From Burkholderiales bacterium UBA2647 (GTDB lineage: Bacteria > Pseudomonadota > Gammaproteobacteria > Burkholderiales > Burkholderiaceae_E), in NCBI GenBank assembly GCA_002359635.1, contig DENJ01000061.1, positions 1 through 21,762 of the forward strand: a stretch of 21,762 nucleotides of DNA, written 5' to 3'. The notes beneath the pieces were generated by a model, which saw only the letters and a program-made list of their open reading frames with translations, had not been told where the DNA came from and did not search any database. Within the stretch, counting starts at the first letter, position 1; every line of letters begins with the position of its first letter. Made by a program: the position numbers and the translations under genes. This document shows, one piece after another, positions 1 to 7,983 of the stretch.

Positions 1-213
1 AAGAAGGTTCTTGATTTTGTCTTGTCCGACGAAGGCCAGGCGATTTGGGCCAATGCCTACCTTCGTCCAGTGCGCGCTGGTGCAATTCCTAAAGAGGTTC
101 AGTCGCGTTTCTTGCCAGCCAGCGAATACGCTCGGGCAAAAACGGTGGACTACGGAAAAATGGCTGAAGTACAGAAGGCTTTTTCCGAACGCTATTTGAA
201 GGAGGTGCGTTAA
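1..213 (+). CDS. ABC transporter periplasmic substrate-binding protein, C-terminal end only
   Basis: The reading frame is open from the first base and ends at TAA 211-213, leaving 70 residues. The fragment starts KKVLDFVLSDEGQAIW and continues with a YLRPVR segment. This pattern is typical of the last helices of the iron/polyamine/2-aminoethylphosphonate class of binding proteins (AfuA, PotD and PhnS type). Two permeases and an ATPase follow on the same strand within 50 bases, so it is the binding component of that importer. The N-terminus, signal peptide and ligand pocket lie outside the window, so the substrate cannot be read from this part. The phosphodiesterase at the end of the operon suggests an organophosphate or phosphonate ligand, which is inference. 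Confidence 0.85.
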   Translation, partial: KKVLDFVLSDEGQAIWANAYLRPVRAGAIPKEVQSRFLPASEYARAKTVDYGKMAEVQKAFSERYLKEVR

Positions 214-258
214 GTCGCCGAGCTGATGCGTTTAAATAACTGATGTGCCTGGCTGGCA

Positions 259-1074
259 ATGGCCCTGCCCACGGCTAGCCGGTGGCAACGGGTCTGTGCC
301 GTCCCGGCCATCGTGGTCTTTAGCGCGTTTTGGCTCTTGCCGATGGTGCGACTGCTTGCACTGCCGGCAGAAAAAGCCTGGACGACCTACTTCATCGTCC
401 TGACCGATGCAAATTATTTGCTTAGCCTTATCAACACGCTGGTCTTGTCGCTGGTCGTGACGCTGTCAAGCCTCGTACTTGGGGGCGCCGTGGGTGTCTT
501 CCTCGCCCGACATCATTTCGCTGCGCGCCCTATGCTTCTGGCAGCCTTAACCATGCCGCTGTCATTTCCCGGCGTGATCATTGGGTTTTTTGTCATCCTC
601 CTTGGCGGGCGCCAGGGCTTGATCCCAAGCCTCAGCGATGCAATGGGATGGGGTCGGTGGACCTTTGCCTACAACTTCGTGGGCTTATTTCTTGCCTATG
701 TTTATTTTTCGCTGCCACGCGCCATTAGCGCTTATGCGGCAGCGGCTCAGTCGATCGACCGATCACTTGAGGAGTCTGCCCGCACGCTCGGTGCCAATCA
801 ATGGCAGATTGTTCGCGACATATGGATCCCCGAGCTCGCCCCGACCACCCTGGCCTGCGGCGCGATTATTTTTGCCACGGCCATGGGAGCATTTGGGACG
901 GCCTTCACCCTGGCCAGCAAGTTCGAAGTGCTTCCGATCACGATTTATAGCGAATTTACCAACTACGCCAATTTCGCTTTCGCTGCATCGCTATCGATAA
1001 GTCTAGGACTTGTAACATGGGCTGCGCTTGCCCTGTCGCGCCGTGGGGCTGGTCCTACCGCACTTGGCCTCTGA
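259..1074 (+). CDS. ABC transporter permease (first of two), PotB/PhnU type
   Basis: This is a 271-residue inner-membrane protein with about six hydrophobic segments (near residues 13-33, 55-82, 93-116, 135-155, 198-220 and 240-260). The EAA loop, which contacts the ATPase, is visible at residues 171-190 (EESARTLGAN, then the IWIPELAP region). ATG 259 is used because the in-frame stop at 241-243 leaves no other ATG; no clear ribosome-binding site precedes it, so translation may be coupled to the binding-protein gene 45 bases upstream. It ends three bases before the next permease gene. Two separate permeases with one ATPase is the arrangement of spermidine/putrescine and PhnSTUV-like importers. 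The family is clear; the substrate is inferred from context only. Confidence 0.88.
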   Translation: MALPTASRWQRVCAVPAIVVFSAFWLLPMVRLLALPAEKAWTTYFIVLTDANYLLSLINTLVLSLVVTLSSLVLGGAVGVFLARHHFAARPMLLAALTMPLSFPGVIIGFFVILLGGRQGLIPSLSDAMGWGRWTFAYNFVGLFLAYVYFSLPRAISAYAAAAQSIDRSLEESARTLGANQWQIVRDIWIPELAPTTLACGAIIFATAMGAFGTAFTLASKFEVLPITIYSEFTNYANFAFAASLSISLGLVTWAALALSRRGAGPTALGL

Positions 1075-1077
1075 TCC

Positions 1078-1866
1078 GTGATCCGCCCCCATCCTTATTT
1101 ATCTGCACTTTGTGTGCTGGTCTGCATCTTCATGCTTGGGCCCGTCGTCTTATCGGTGTCGGCAGGGTTTATGCAGAACTACGCACTGGGTTGGCGCGGT
1201 GGATTCACGCTTCAGTGGTTGGAAGAAGTATGGCGCGGTTACGGATCCACCGTACTTAGTTCGATATCGATAGCCAGCGCTGCGGTGATTTGCACGATTA
1301 TCATTGGCTTGCCTTGCGCTTATGCGCTGGCGCGTTCTAGACGCGCTTGGGCAAGTTGGTTTGAAGAACTCATCACGCTCCCCGTCGCAGTGCCGGGCCT
1401 TGCGACGGCGCTTGCCTTAATCCTTGTCTATGGCGAGTTTCGCGGATTCAGGCAGCATGCTGCCTTTATTCTGGTTGGTCATGTGATTTTTACCATGCCC
1501 TTCATGGTGAGGGTGCTCACCGCGGCATTTCGGCGACGCGAACTGCTGACCATGGAAGAAGCCGCTGCAACCCTGGGCGCAAGCTTTCAACAACGCTTCC
1601 TGGGGATCTTGATTCCGGCCGTGCTTCCCGCGATCTTAAGCGGCGCATTGATGGTGTTCACACTTTCGATTGGCGAGTTCAATTTGACCTGGATGCTACA
1701 CACCCCGCTCACAAGAACACTACCTGTTGGTCTTGCAGACAGCTATGCTTCGATGCGGATCGAAATCGGTTCTGCCTACACCTTTGTCTTTTTGATGGTC
1801 GTGCTACCGCTCTTATGGCTGATGCAATGGAGTGAACGATTACTGGCGAAGCGATATGCCCACTAA
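1078..1866 (+). CDS. ABC transporter permease (second of two), PotC/PhnV type
   Basis: This is a 262-residue membrane protein with an N-terminal hydrophobic segment (residues 8-30) and about five further segments. The EAA loop is at residues 159-186 (MEEAAATLGASF, then ILIPAVLPAI). The start is GTG 1078, three bases after the previous stop. The gene ends 11 bases inside the ATPase gene, so the two are probably translationally coupled. It should form a heterodimeric channel with the preceding permease. The family assignment is strong. Whether the cargo is 2-aminoethylphosphonate, glycerophosphodiesters or something else cannot be told from the permease. Confidence 0.88.
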   Translation: MIRPHPYLSALCVLVCIFMLGPVVLSVSAGFMQNYALGWRGGFTLQWLEEVWRGYGSTVLSSISIASAAVICTIIIGLPCAYALARSRRAWASWFEELITLPVAVPGLATALALILVYGEFRGFRQHAAFILVGHVIFTMPFMVRVLTAAFRRRELLTMEEAAATLGASFQQRFLGILIPAVLPAILSGALMVFTLSIGEFNLTWMLHTPLTRTLPVGLADSYASMRIEIGSAYTFVFLMVVLPLLWLMQWSERLLAKRYAH

Positions 1867-2920
1867 TCAAACCGCGATCTACATCCGCGATTGCTCCAAA
1901 ACCTATGCCGATGGGACGATTGGTCTGCGTAACACGCAGCTTGAGATCTCGGCTGGCGAAATTCTCGCTTTGCTCGGACCATCAGGTTGCGGCAAGACCA
2001 CGCTGCTGCGCATCGTCGCGGGCTTGGAAACGCCAAACCCGGGTGCGAAGATTTTCTTCGGACGCGATGAGGTCACGTCCTTAGCACCAGAGAAGCGACA
2101 GATCGGCATGGTCTTTCAGCACTATGCGCTCTTTCCGCATATGGATGTTGCGGCCAATATCGTTTATGGCTTGAAGATTCGTGGCATTTCGCAGCAGGCA
2201 ACGCGCGCCAGGCTGAGCGAACTCCTAGAGCTTGTGCGCTTGAATGGCCTTGAACACAAACGTCCCCATGAACTCTCTGGCGGGCAACGCCAACGCGTGG
2301 CACTGGCCCGCGCGATTGCGACCCGACCTCGGGTGTTGCTGCTTGACGAACCTTTAACAGCCTTGGATGCCAAGCTTAAGGAGTCTTTACGTGACGAGCT
2401 TGCCGAGTTGTTGCGCCGACTGCACATCACAGCGATCCATGTCACCCATGATCAACATGAAGCTATGGCGATTGCTGATCGACTTGCGGTCATGAATCAG
2501 GGTGAAGTTGTCCAGCTAGGCACGGCTGAACAGTTATACCGGTCACCGGCCAATCCATTTGTCGCCTCCTTTCTTGGTCAAATGAATAGTATTCGCATCA
2601 TCAAGGACCGGGAAGGTCGACATGGCATTCGACTTGGCGGGGTTTGGCTCGACACACCTAACAGCGCCGGATCCGCGCAGGAGGTGTTGATTCGACCCGA
2701 GGATATTGTTTTACACCCTGCAGGCAATGATTTGACTGAACGCGGCCTGGGGCGGGTGATTCATCGCGCCTTTCTTGGCGATCGCATTCAGCTTCGAGTT
2801 GCGACGCCTGAGGGTATCGAATTAAGGGTTCAGACGGCGAGAGACTGTCCGATGCGCGTCGATGACCCGGTGCAAATTGATATAAACCCAGCTTCTATCA
2901 AGACCTTCGGAGGCGAGTGA
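1856..2920 (+). CDS. ABC transporter ATP-binding protein, PotA/PhnT/UgpC-like
   Basis: From ATG 1856 the protein has 354 residues. It has a full nucleotide-binding domain: Walker A GPSGCGKTT at 41-49, Q-loop Q88, signature LSGGQ at 140-144, Walker B LLLDEP at 161-166 and switch His198. A C-terminal TOBE-like regulatory domain of about 100 residues follows, as in PotA and UgpC. An upstream in-frame ATG at 1832 would add eight residues (MNDYWRSD) that the family lacks, so 1856 is preferred. Its start overlaps the permease stop and its own stop overlaps the next start (TGATG). It powers the importer encoded upstream. Confidence 0.9.
   Translation: MPTNQTAIYIRDCSKTYADGTIGLRNTQLEISAGEILALLGPSGCGKTTLLRIVAGLETPNPGAKIFFGRDEVTSLAPEKRQIGMVFQHYALFPHMDVAANIVYGLKIRGISQQATRARLSELLELVRLNGLEHKRPHELSGGQRQRVALARAIATRPRVLLLDEPLTALDAKLKESLRDELAELLRRLHITAIHVTHDQHEAMAIADRLAVMNQGEVVQLGTAEQLYRSPANPFVASFLGQMNSIRIIKDREGRHGIRLGGVWLDTPNSAGSAQEVLIRPEDIVLHPAGNDLTERGLGRVIHRAFLGDRIQLRVATPEGIELRVQTARDCPMRVDDPVQIDINPASIKTFGGE
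2909..2913 (+). promoter_or_regulatory. Ribosome-binding site that fixes the start of the phosphodiesterase gene
   Basis: GGAGG lies six bases before ATG 2920 but only three before the in-frame GTG 2917. The spacing therefore favours ATG 2920, giving a TGATG stop-start overlap with the ATPase gene and a 274-residue product. Confidence 0.7.
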
Positions 2921-3744
2921 TGAGCACTTATCTTTTTCAGTTAAGCGATTTACACATCCGAGAACCTGGCCGCAAAGCATACGGGAGGCTAGATACAGCG
3001 CCATACCTGAGCCGGGCGATTGACACCATGCTGCGATGTCCTCAGTCCCCGTCTGCCTTGGTCATTACCGGTGATCTTTGTGATTTTGGTCGGGAAGACG
3101 AGTACCGGCATTTGCGTGCCTTGCTAGCACCCCTCAGTTGCCCGATCTATTTGATGCCGGGTAATCATGATTGCTTGCTCAACCTGCGCCGGGTCTTTCC
3201 TGATCACCCCTACCTCGGCCTTTCAGGACCCGCACATTTCTCAGTTCAGCTCGATGATCTGCAATTAGTAGCGCTTGACAGCACGGTAGCCGGACAAAGC
3301 TACGGCGCCATCGACGCTCAAGGTCTTGCCTGGTTGGAAGAAACCCTGAAAAACTGCAGCGACCGGCCGGTTGTTTTAGCCATGCATCATCCGCCATTCT
3401 TAACGCAAATCGGCCATATGGACGAGATTGGCTTATTGCTTGGCCGCATCGAACTTACCCAGTTGCTTCGCCAGTTCTCCAATATAGAACGTATCATTTG
3501 TGGTCACTTGCATCGAGCCATCGAAACCCGTTTTGCAGGTACGATCGCATCGACCGCGCCTTCGCCCGCGCATCAGGTGGTGCTTGATCTAGACCCTATG
3601 GCTCGTTCGCAATGGAACCTAGAACCAGGCGCTTTTCGTATTCACGCCTGGAACAAATCAGCGGGTCTCGTCACCCACACCATGCCGGTTGGAAGCTATG
3701 AAGGCCCCTACCCTTTTCATGCTGACGGGACACTGATTGACTAA
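2920..3744 (+). CDS. gpdQ: GpdQ-like dinuclear metallophosphodiesterase
   Basis: This 274-residue cytoplasmic-looking protein has no signal peptide. All metallophosphoesterase ligand motifs are in order: D10/H12 (SDLHI), D52 (TGDLCD), N82 (PGNHD), H156 (MHHPPF) and H196/H198 (CGHLH). As I recall, glycerophosphodiesterase GpdQ of Enterobacter aerogenes has the same length and nearly the same ligand positions (8, 10, 50, 80, 156, 195, 197). A GPYPF segment near the C-terminus also resembles that enzyme. The family hydrolyses glycerophosphodiesters and other phosphodiesters or phosphonate monoesters, and is related to cyclic-nucleotide phosphodiesterases (CpdA). Its position after an importer suggests it cleaves the imported compound. 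The exact substrate is not shown by the sequence. Confidence 0.85.
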   Translation: MSTYLFQLSDLHIREPGRKAYGRLDTAPYLSRAIDTMLRCPQSPSALVITGDLCDFGREDEYRHLRALLAPLSCPIYLMPGNHDCLLNLRRVFPDHPYLGLSGPAHFSVQLDDLQLVALDSTVAGQSYGAIDAQGLAWLEETLKNCSDRPVVLAMHHPPFLTQIGHMDEIGLLLGRIELTQLLRQFSNIERIICGHLHRAIETRFAGTIASTAPSPAHQVVLDLDPMARSQWNLEPGAFRIHAWNKSAGLVTHTMPVGSYEGPYPFHADGTLID

Positions 3745-5750
3745 GTACCAACCACACCACCGTCAAGCTTGCGAATAATTACCGTTGCACTGCGCGGTCG
3801 CTCGTTGGATTTGCCGCCCGGCCAACTGGAAAAACGTGCTGGATTTTTTGGATCGCTCCAATTTCCTGGCGTTTCTCCGGGATGTTGAATATTCACAAAG
3901 AGTGTTTTCAAGTCGGGCGTTGCAGTGATTCCAGTCACCTCACAGTTTACCGGTCCAACCAGAAAACGTTTGACTTCGCCGCTTGAGGGATCGGCCGCAA
4001 GAAGGGCATTGTTGCCAAGCCTCTGATAGTCACCGATATACATGTCACTTGCTGAAGCATCGGTTTGAATCCAAAGAACGCCCCTTGGATCACACCATAA
4101 ACCGTCTGGACTTCCAAAGGCATCACCGCGTATATTGCCTTGAGCGTCCTTTCTTTCGTTGGCCGGATCACCTGCGAGCACGAAGTGTTCCCAGGTGAAA
4201 ACTTGTGCATCAAAATCGCCCTCTTCTTTCCAACGAATAATATGACCCATGCTGTTGTTTGCCCGAGGGTTGGCGGCGTCGACCCCTGGAAAGCCGGCAG
4301 TGCCCCTGCGGCTGTTATTGGTTAGTGTGCAGTAAACATGTGCGGTGTTCGGATCGACCGCAACCCACTCGGGGCGATCCATCTTGGTCGCCCCCAGCCA
4401 ATCGCTTGCCTGTCGGGAACGAATCAAGACTTCTGCTTGATCCCGAAAACCTCGGCTGGCATCAAGCCCGCGCTCGCCGTGCTTTAAAGCAATCCATTCG
4501 CCACGACCGTTCGCATCAAATTTTGCAACAAACAAGGTGCCGTGATCCAAAAGATCCTTGTTGGCGCGAAATCCTCCAGGCTTGACTTTTTCAGTGCTTA
4601 CAAATTTATAAATGTATTCAAAGGCTGCGTCCTCGCCCATGTATACAACCACTCTTTTGTCGCGCGTGAGGCTCACCCAGGCGCCTTCGTGTGCGGCACG
4701 TCCCAAGGCGGTACGTTTGATCGGCTCAGCGCCAGGATCAAAAGGATCGATCTCAACAACCCAGCCAAAACGGTTGACTTCATGAGGATGTTTCTCGACC
4801 ACGAAACGCTCTTCATGCTCATACCAGCGAAAACCGCGATCTCGACGGCGAATGCCCCAGCGCGCCTCGTCTTCGGTCGGCTTTGCGCGTCCTTGGAAAT
4901 AGTTCGCAAAGTTTTCCTCGCAGGTCAGATAGCTGCCCCAGGGTGTAAAGCCATTGGCGCAATTATTGAACGTTCCAAGTATGGTTAAACCCTTGGGGTC
5001 AGCGCTCGTCTGCATCAGAGGGTGTCCACGAGCGGGCCCGCTGATGCGCATCGCTGTAGACGCGGTAATGCGACGGGCAAATTTTGAGGGGTCCACGATT
5101 CGCCATTGCTGCTTGATCTTTTCAATTTCAATCACACTCACACCGTGAGAGGCCATTGACTTGGCAACTTTTTGCGCCGTCCAATCCGACTGGCCATCGG
5201 GATGGAGCAATCCCTCGTCGGTGTACTCGTGGTTGATGACCAGCAGCCCTCGACGACTACCATCGATCGGGAAATAGTGCATACCATCGTGGTGCATGCC
5301 CAATTGCAGGGCCTGCTCCTCAGCGCTGTTGCTCGCATCGCTTCGCCAGGCGGGCGATCCCACACGAGCGCCCACTGGCTCACCCCAGAGAAAAGCAATC
5401 TGCGCTTCATAACCCTCCGGCACCCAAAGCCCATCACGATCCTGAGCTTCCACGGCCTTAAATCCGAGCCGCGAGCCCCCGGGCGACGTGATCTGTTGCG
5501 CGTTCGTGTTGGACTGCGCCTTACCCGCTGCTGCGTTGCCCGCATGGTTTGCCCCAGTGGCGGCCTGTGACATGGACAGAGGCGCTAAGAGCGATGCACT
5601 TGCGGCAACGAGTCCGCCACGAATGATCTGCCGCTTTTTCGGTTCGGATAGCTGGTGAATCGAAAGATTCGTGCTTGGATTGCTATCCTCCAGGGCATCA
5701 TCCATGGCCTTAACGTCCTCAAAAGACCGCAAAGCATCGATTCGGTTCAT
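3741..5750 (-). CDS. phoX: PhoX-family alkaline phosphatase, copy 1
   Basis: The 669-residue protein belongs to the PhoX (DUF839) family, secreted Ca/Fe-dependent phosphomonoesterases. Diagnostic blocks are GMHHDGMHYFP (151-161), NHEYTDEGLL (173-182) and the active-site segment NNCANGFTPWGSYLTCEEN (262-280), whose Cys264 matches the iron-ligand Cys of the family. The C-terminus RPRSATVIIRKLDGGVVGT closely matches the second copy at 18711-20729. A long leader (1-40) precedes a Tat-like signal with Lys39-Arg40 in place of the twin arginines, a hydrophobic core (45-60) and a possible SQA cleavage site. ATG 5750 is chosen because AAGGAG sits seven bases upstream; an earlier ATG at 5774 lies before that site. 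Its TAG overlaps the TAA of the convergent phosphodiesterase gene. I see no convincing Pho box upstream. Confidence 0.93.
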   Translation of the reverse strand: MNRIDALRSFEDVKAMDDALEDSNPSTNLSIHQLSEPKKRQIIRGGLVAASASLLAPLSMSQAATGANHAGNAAAGKAQSNTNAQQITSPGGSRLGFKAVEAQDRDGLWVPEGYEAQIAFLWGEPVGARVGSPAWRSDASNSAEEQALQLGMHHDGMHYFPIDGSRRGLLVINHEYTDEGLLHPDGQSDWTAQKVAKSMASHGVSVIEIEKIKQQWRIVDPSKFARRITASTAMRISGPARGHPLMQTSADPKGLTILGTFNNCANGFTPWGSYLTCEENFANYFQGRAKPTEDEARWGIRRRDRGFRWYEHEERFVVEKHPHEVNRFGWVVEIDPFDPGAEPIKRTALGRAAHEGAWVSLTRDKRVVVYMGEDAAFEYIYKFVSTEKVKPGGFRANKDLLDHGTLFVAKFDANGRGEWIALKHGERGLDASRGFRDQAEVLIRSRQASDWLGATKMDRPEWVAVDPNTAHVYCTLTNNSRRGTAGFPGVDAANPRANNSMGHIIRWKEEGDFDAQVFTWEHFVLAGDPANERKDAQGNIRGDAFGSPDGLWCDPRGVLWIQTDASASDMYIGDYQRLGNNALLAADPSSGEVKRFLVGPVNCEVTGITATPDLKTLFVNIQHPGETPGNWSDPKNPARFSSWPGGKSNERPRSATVIIRKLDGGVVGT

Positions 5751-5757
5751 CACAACA

Positions 5758-5763
5758 CTCCTT
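5758..5763 (-). promoter_or_regulatory. Ribosome-binding site of phoX copy 1
   Basis: CTCCTT on the + strand reads AAGGAG on the coding strand, seven bases before ATG 5750. It excludes the upstream ATG at 5774 as the main start. Confidence 0.8.
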
Positions 5764-5798
5764 TTGTCATGCATAAGACTTGCTCAGGGTTCTATGAT
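5764..5798 (+). promoter_or_regulatory. Possible weak PhoB-type promoter for the dehydrogenase gene
   Basis: On the + strand TTGTCAT (5764-5770) matches a Pho half-site at six of seven bases. The second half-site position (AAGACTT, 5775-5781) is poor. TATGAT (5793-5798) follows after 11 bases, the same -10 hexamer and spacing as in the phnC promoter. It would start transcription near 5805, about 115 bases before the dehydrogenase ATG. It also overlaps the ribosome-binding region of phoX copy 1 on the other strand. With only one good half-site, this is tentative. Confidence 0.3.
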
Positions 5799-5919
5799 GC
5801 ATCCAGTCAATTGCTGTTCGATGAATCGATCTTGCGCCTTTTTGATGCCTGGAGTGCTCGTCTTTGAGACCGATCCCAACGATGAATAACCTGCGCGTTT
5901 TTAAGCGTCCCGCTTAGCA

Positions 5920-6750
5920 ATGGGCCAAACTGTTGCCCTCATTACAGGCGCCAATACAGGGATTGGCCGCATCACCGCGCTCAGGCTCGCCAAAAGAGGC
6001 TATCAGCTCATCTTGGCCGGTCGATCCGCCGAAAGAACCCAGCCTGTGATCGACGAGATCATGCGCCTTGGGGCAGGCAAGCGCCCCCACTTTGTGCCAC
6101 TTGCCCTCGACGATCTTGACTCGGTTCGGGACTGCGTGAGGAGAGTACTCGCGCTTGACCTTCCACTCCACCTGCTGATCAATAATGCGGGTGTGGCCGG
6201 ACTCAAAGGGCAAACAAAGCAGGCCTACGAAATGGCCTTCGGGGTCAATCATTTGGGTCATTTCCTGCTCACGCAGGGGCTCCTCAACCGCCTGCAAAGC
6301 GACTCGCCCTCACGCATTATCAATGTGGCCAGTCGCGCTCATTGGATGGCTCGATCAATACCCTGGGAGGATCTCCAAAGCCCCACGCGGTCAATCACAG
6401 GTGTTTCGGAATATGCGGTGTCAAAGCTTTGTAATATTCTTTATACCAAATCGCTTGCCCAGCGCTTAAAGCACACAAGCATCACGTGCTATGCCCTTCA
6501 CCCTGGTGTTGTCGCCACCGAGATCTGGCGAAGCGTACCCGGCTTCTTGAGGCCACTGCTCCGCTTAAGGCCCATGCTGAGCCCGGAGGAAGGTGCGGCG
6601 ACAACCATGCACTGTATTGACCACGCAAGCAGCGAGCAAAACGGGATGTATTTTGCTGACTGCAGGCTAGCTGCCGTAAGTCCGCTGGCCGCACAGCCCG
6701 GACTACCTGACAGGCTATGGCATTTTAGTGAGCAAGCCTGCCTGCACTAG
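5920..6750 (+). CDS. Short-chain dehydrogenase/reductase, retinol-dehydrogenase-like
   Basis: This 276-residue protein has the classical SDR layout. The cofactor motif TGANTGIG is at 9-16, NNAG at 88-91, and the catalytic residues are Ser138 (NVAS), Tyr165 and Lys169 (YAVSK). The sequence around residues 108-120 (GVNHLGHFLLTQG) and HPGVVATEIW resemble the RDH/WW-oxidoreductase-like branch. Arg35 after the second strand (ILAGRS) suggests NADP(H) preference, an inference. No signal peptide or membrane segment is evident. The gene stands alone, divergent from phoX copy 1, and its 3' end overlaps the convergent NPP gene by 36 bases. Its substrate is unknown and nothing in the protein links it to phosphorus metabolism. 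No strong ribosome-binding site precedes ATG 5920. Confidence 0.88.
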   Translation: MGQTVALITGANTGIGRITALRLAKRGYQLILAGRSAERTQPVIDEIMRLGAGKRPHFVPLALDDLDSVRDCVRRVLALDLPLHLLINNAGVAGLKGQTKQAYEMAFGVNHLGHFLLTQGLLNRLQSDSPSRIINVASRAHWMARSIPWEDLQSPTRSITGVSEYAVSKLCNILYTKSLAQRLKHTSITCYALHPGVVATEIWRSVPGFLRPLLRLRPMLSPEEGAATTMHCIDHASSEQNGMYFADCRLAAVSPLAAQPGLPDRLWHFSEQACLH

Positions 6751-7983
6751 TCGATCGCTGCCCTGATGGGGCTCCCCACGGATACCGAGCAGGGCACAAA
6801 GCAGGGGATAAACATCCAAGACACTGACCAAATCAAGCCTTGACGGCCTGATGCGATGGCCCGAAACAATCAGTAAACCGTGCATTTGTTCATCCTCAGG
6901 ATCAAAGCCATGCTGACCAAGGGGGCCAGGCTTGAAACGGTTTGGTGCCACCGAGTAACCTGGCGCTGCCAAACAGACCAGGTCTGGCGCGCGGCGATGC
7001 GCTGCCAAGCCAAGGCGGCTTGGCAGCGCTGCTTTGGGCCAACAACGCAAATGGGGTTCCGCATTCAGTCTGGCAAGTAGTGCGGCCTCGTCTTCGCCAT
7101 TTAAGTCGAGGCCTGAAGTCGCTCCAAACCATTCCCAACGCACCTTAGGAAATTTTGCGGTGATGGCTTCTGCATCGATGGTGTTCACCATCGGTACAAA
7201 ACGCATCCCATGATCCGCGGCAATCACAAAGCTGGTACGCGCCAGTAAACCGAGCTTTTGTAAACCTGCCATGAGTGAGGCGATCGAAGCGTCCACTTTG
7301 GCAATCGCCCGGTTCACTTCTTCGCTGTCCGGCCCCTTTGCATGGCCCATCGAATCAACATCAGAAAAATAGATCGTTGCAAAATCAGCGCGATCCTCAT
7401 CTGGGCGATCGAGCCATTGGAGCAACAGTTCCACCCGCTTTTCGTGCGACATCCCGTGTTCGTAGGGCAACCAATGGTCGGGTTGCAGACCCTGAATGCG
7501 AACTTCGGACCCTGGCCAAAACAAAGTCGCCGAACGTTTACCCTGGCGCTTGAGCGTTGTCCAGATGGGCTTTGCCTCGCTCCACCAGAAAGGATCTTGC
7601 ATCACCGCGCTTGACCCGAGTCTGAAGCGTTCTGAACGCATCGGATCGCGCATGTTGTTGTTGACAATGCCATGTTGACCAGGATGAACGCCTGTGACAA
7701 GGCTGATATGGTTCGGAAACGTGAGGCTGGGAAAAACCGGTACCAGACCTTTGACCAGCAAGCCCTGTTGCGCCAGCGACTGCAATACCGGCGCGTGCCC
7801 GCGCGCAAGATAGTCCGCACGAAAACCATCAAGGCCAATCAATACGACAAGCGGTTTTCCTTCCGGAGCTTGCTGGCGGCTTTCGCTCGAATGCTGCTGC
7901 GTCCTTCCCTCCACCGCGAGGAAAGCGGTGAGAATCAGCCAGGATAGTGCGAAAAATCTCCTGATGACCGGGCCATGCCTCAC
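6715..7983 (-). CDS. Nucleotide pyrophosphatase/phosphodiesterase (NPP), alkaline phosphatase superfamily
   Basis: This 422-residue exported enzyme begins at GTG 7983, directly after the phoD stop (TGAGTG). A signal peptide covers roughly residues 1-29. Residues matching the NPP two-metal site are Asp52 (IGLDG), the nucleophile Thr88 (FPSLTFPNH), Asp210 and His214 (DVDSMGH), Asp257/His258 (ADHGM) and a C-terminal QHGFDPEDEQMHG block. Thr as nucleophile separates this family from classical PhoA phosphatases, which use Ser. NPP enzymes cleave nucleotide, dinucleotide and other phosphodiesters to monoesters. Following phoD in one operon, it would supply or complement that enzyme outside the cytoplasm. 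The exact substrate is not visible. The 3' end overlaps the convergent dehydrogenase gene. Confidence 0.88.
   Translation of the reverse strand: MRHGPVIRRFFALSWLILTAFLAVEGRTQQHSSESRQQAPEGKPLVVLIGLDGFRADYLARGHAPVLQSLAQQGLLVKGLVPVFPSLTFPNHISLVTGVHPGQHGIVNNNMRDPMRSERFRLGSSAVMQDPFWWSEAKPIWTTLKRQGKRSATLFWPGSEVRIQGLQPDHWLPYEHGMSHEKRVELLLQWLDRPDEDRADFATIYFSDVDSMGHAKGPDSEEVNRAIAKVDASIASLMAGLQKLGLLARTSFVIAADHGMRFVPMVNTIDAEAITAKFPKVRWEWFGATSGLDLNGEDEAALLARLNAEPHLRCWPKAALPSRLGLAAHRRAPDLVCLAAPGYSVAPNRFKPGPLGQHGFDPEDEQMHGLLIVSGHRIRPSRLDLVSVLDVYPLLCALLGIRGEPHQGSDRLVQAGLLTKMP

Noticed and set aside
4542..4988. 148-codon + strand reading frame inside phoX copy 1
   Set aside because: Antisense shadow of the conserved PhoX active-site region, with no recognisable motif.
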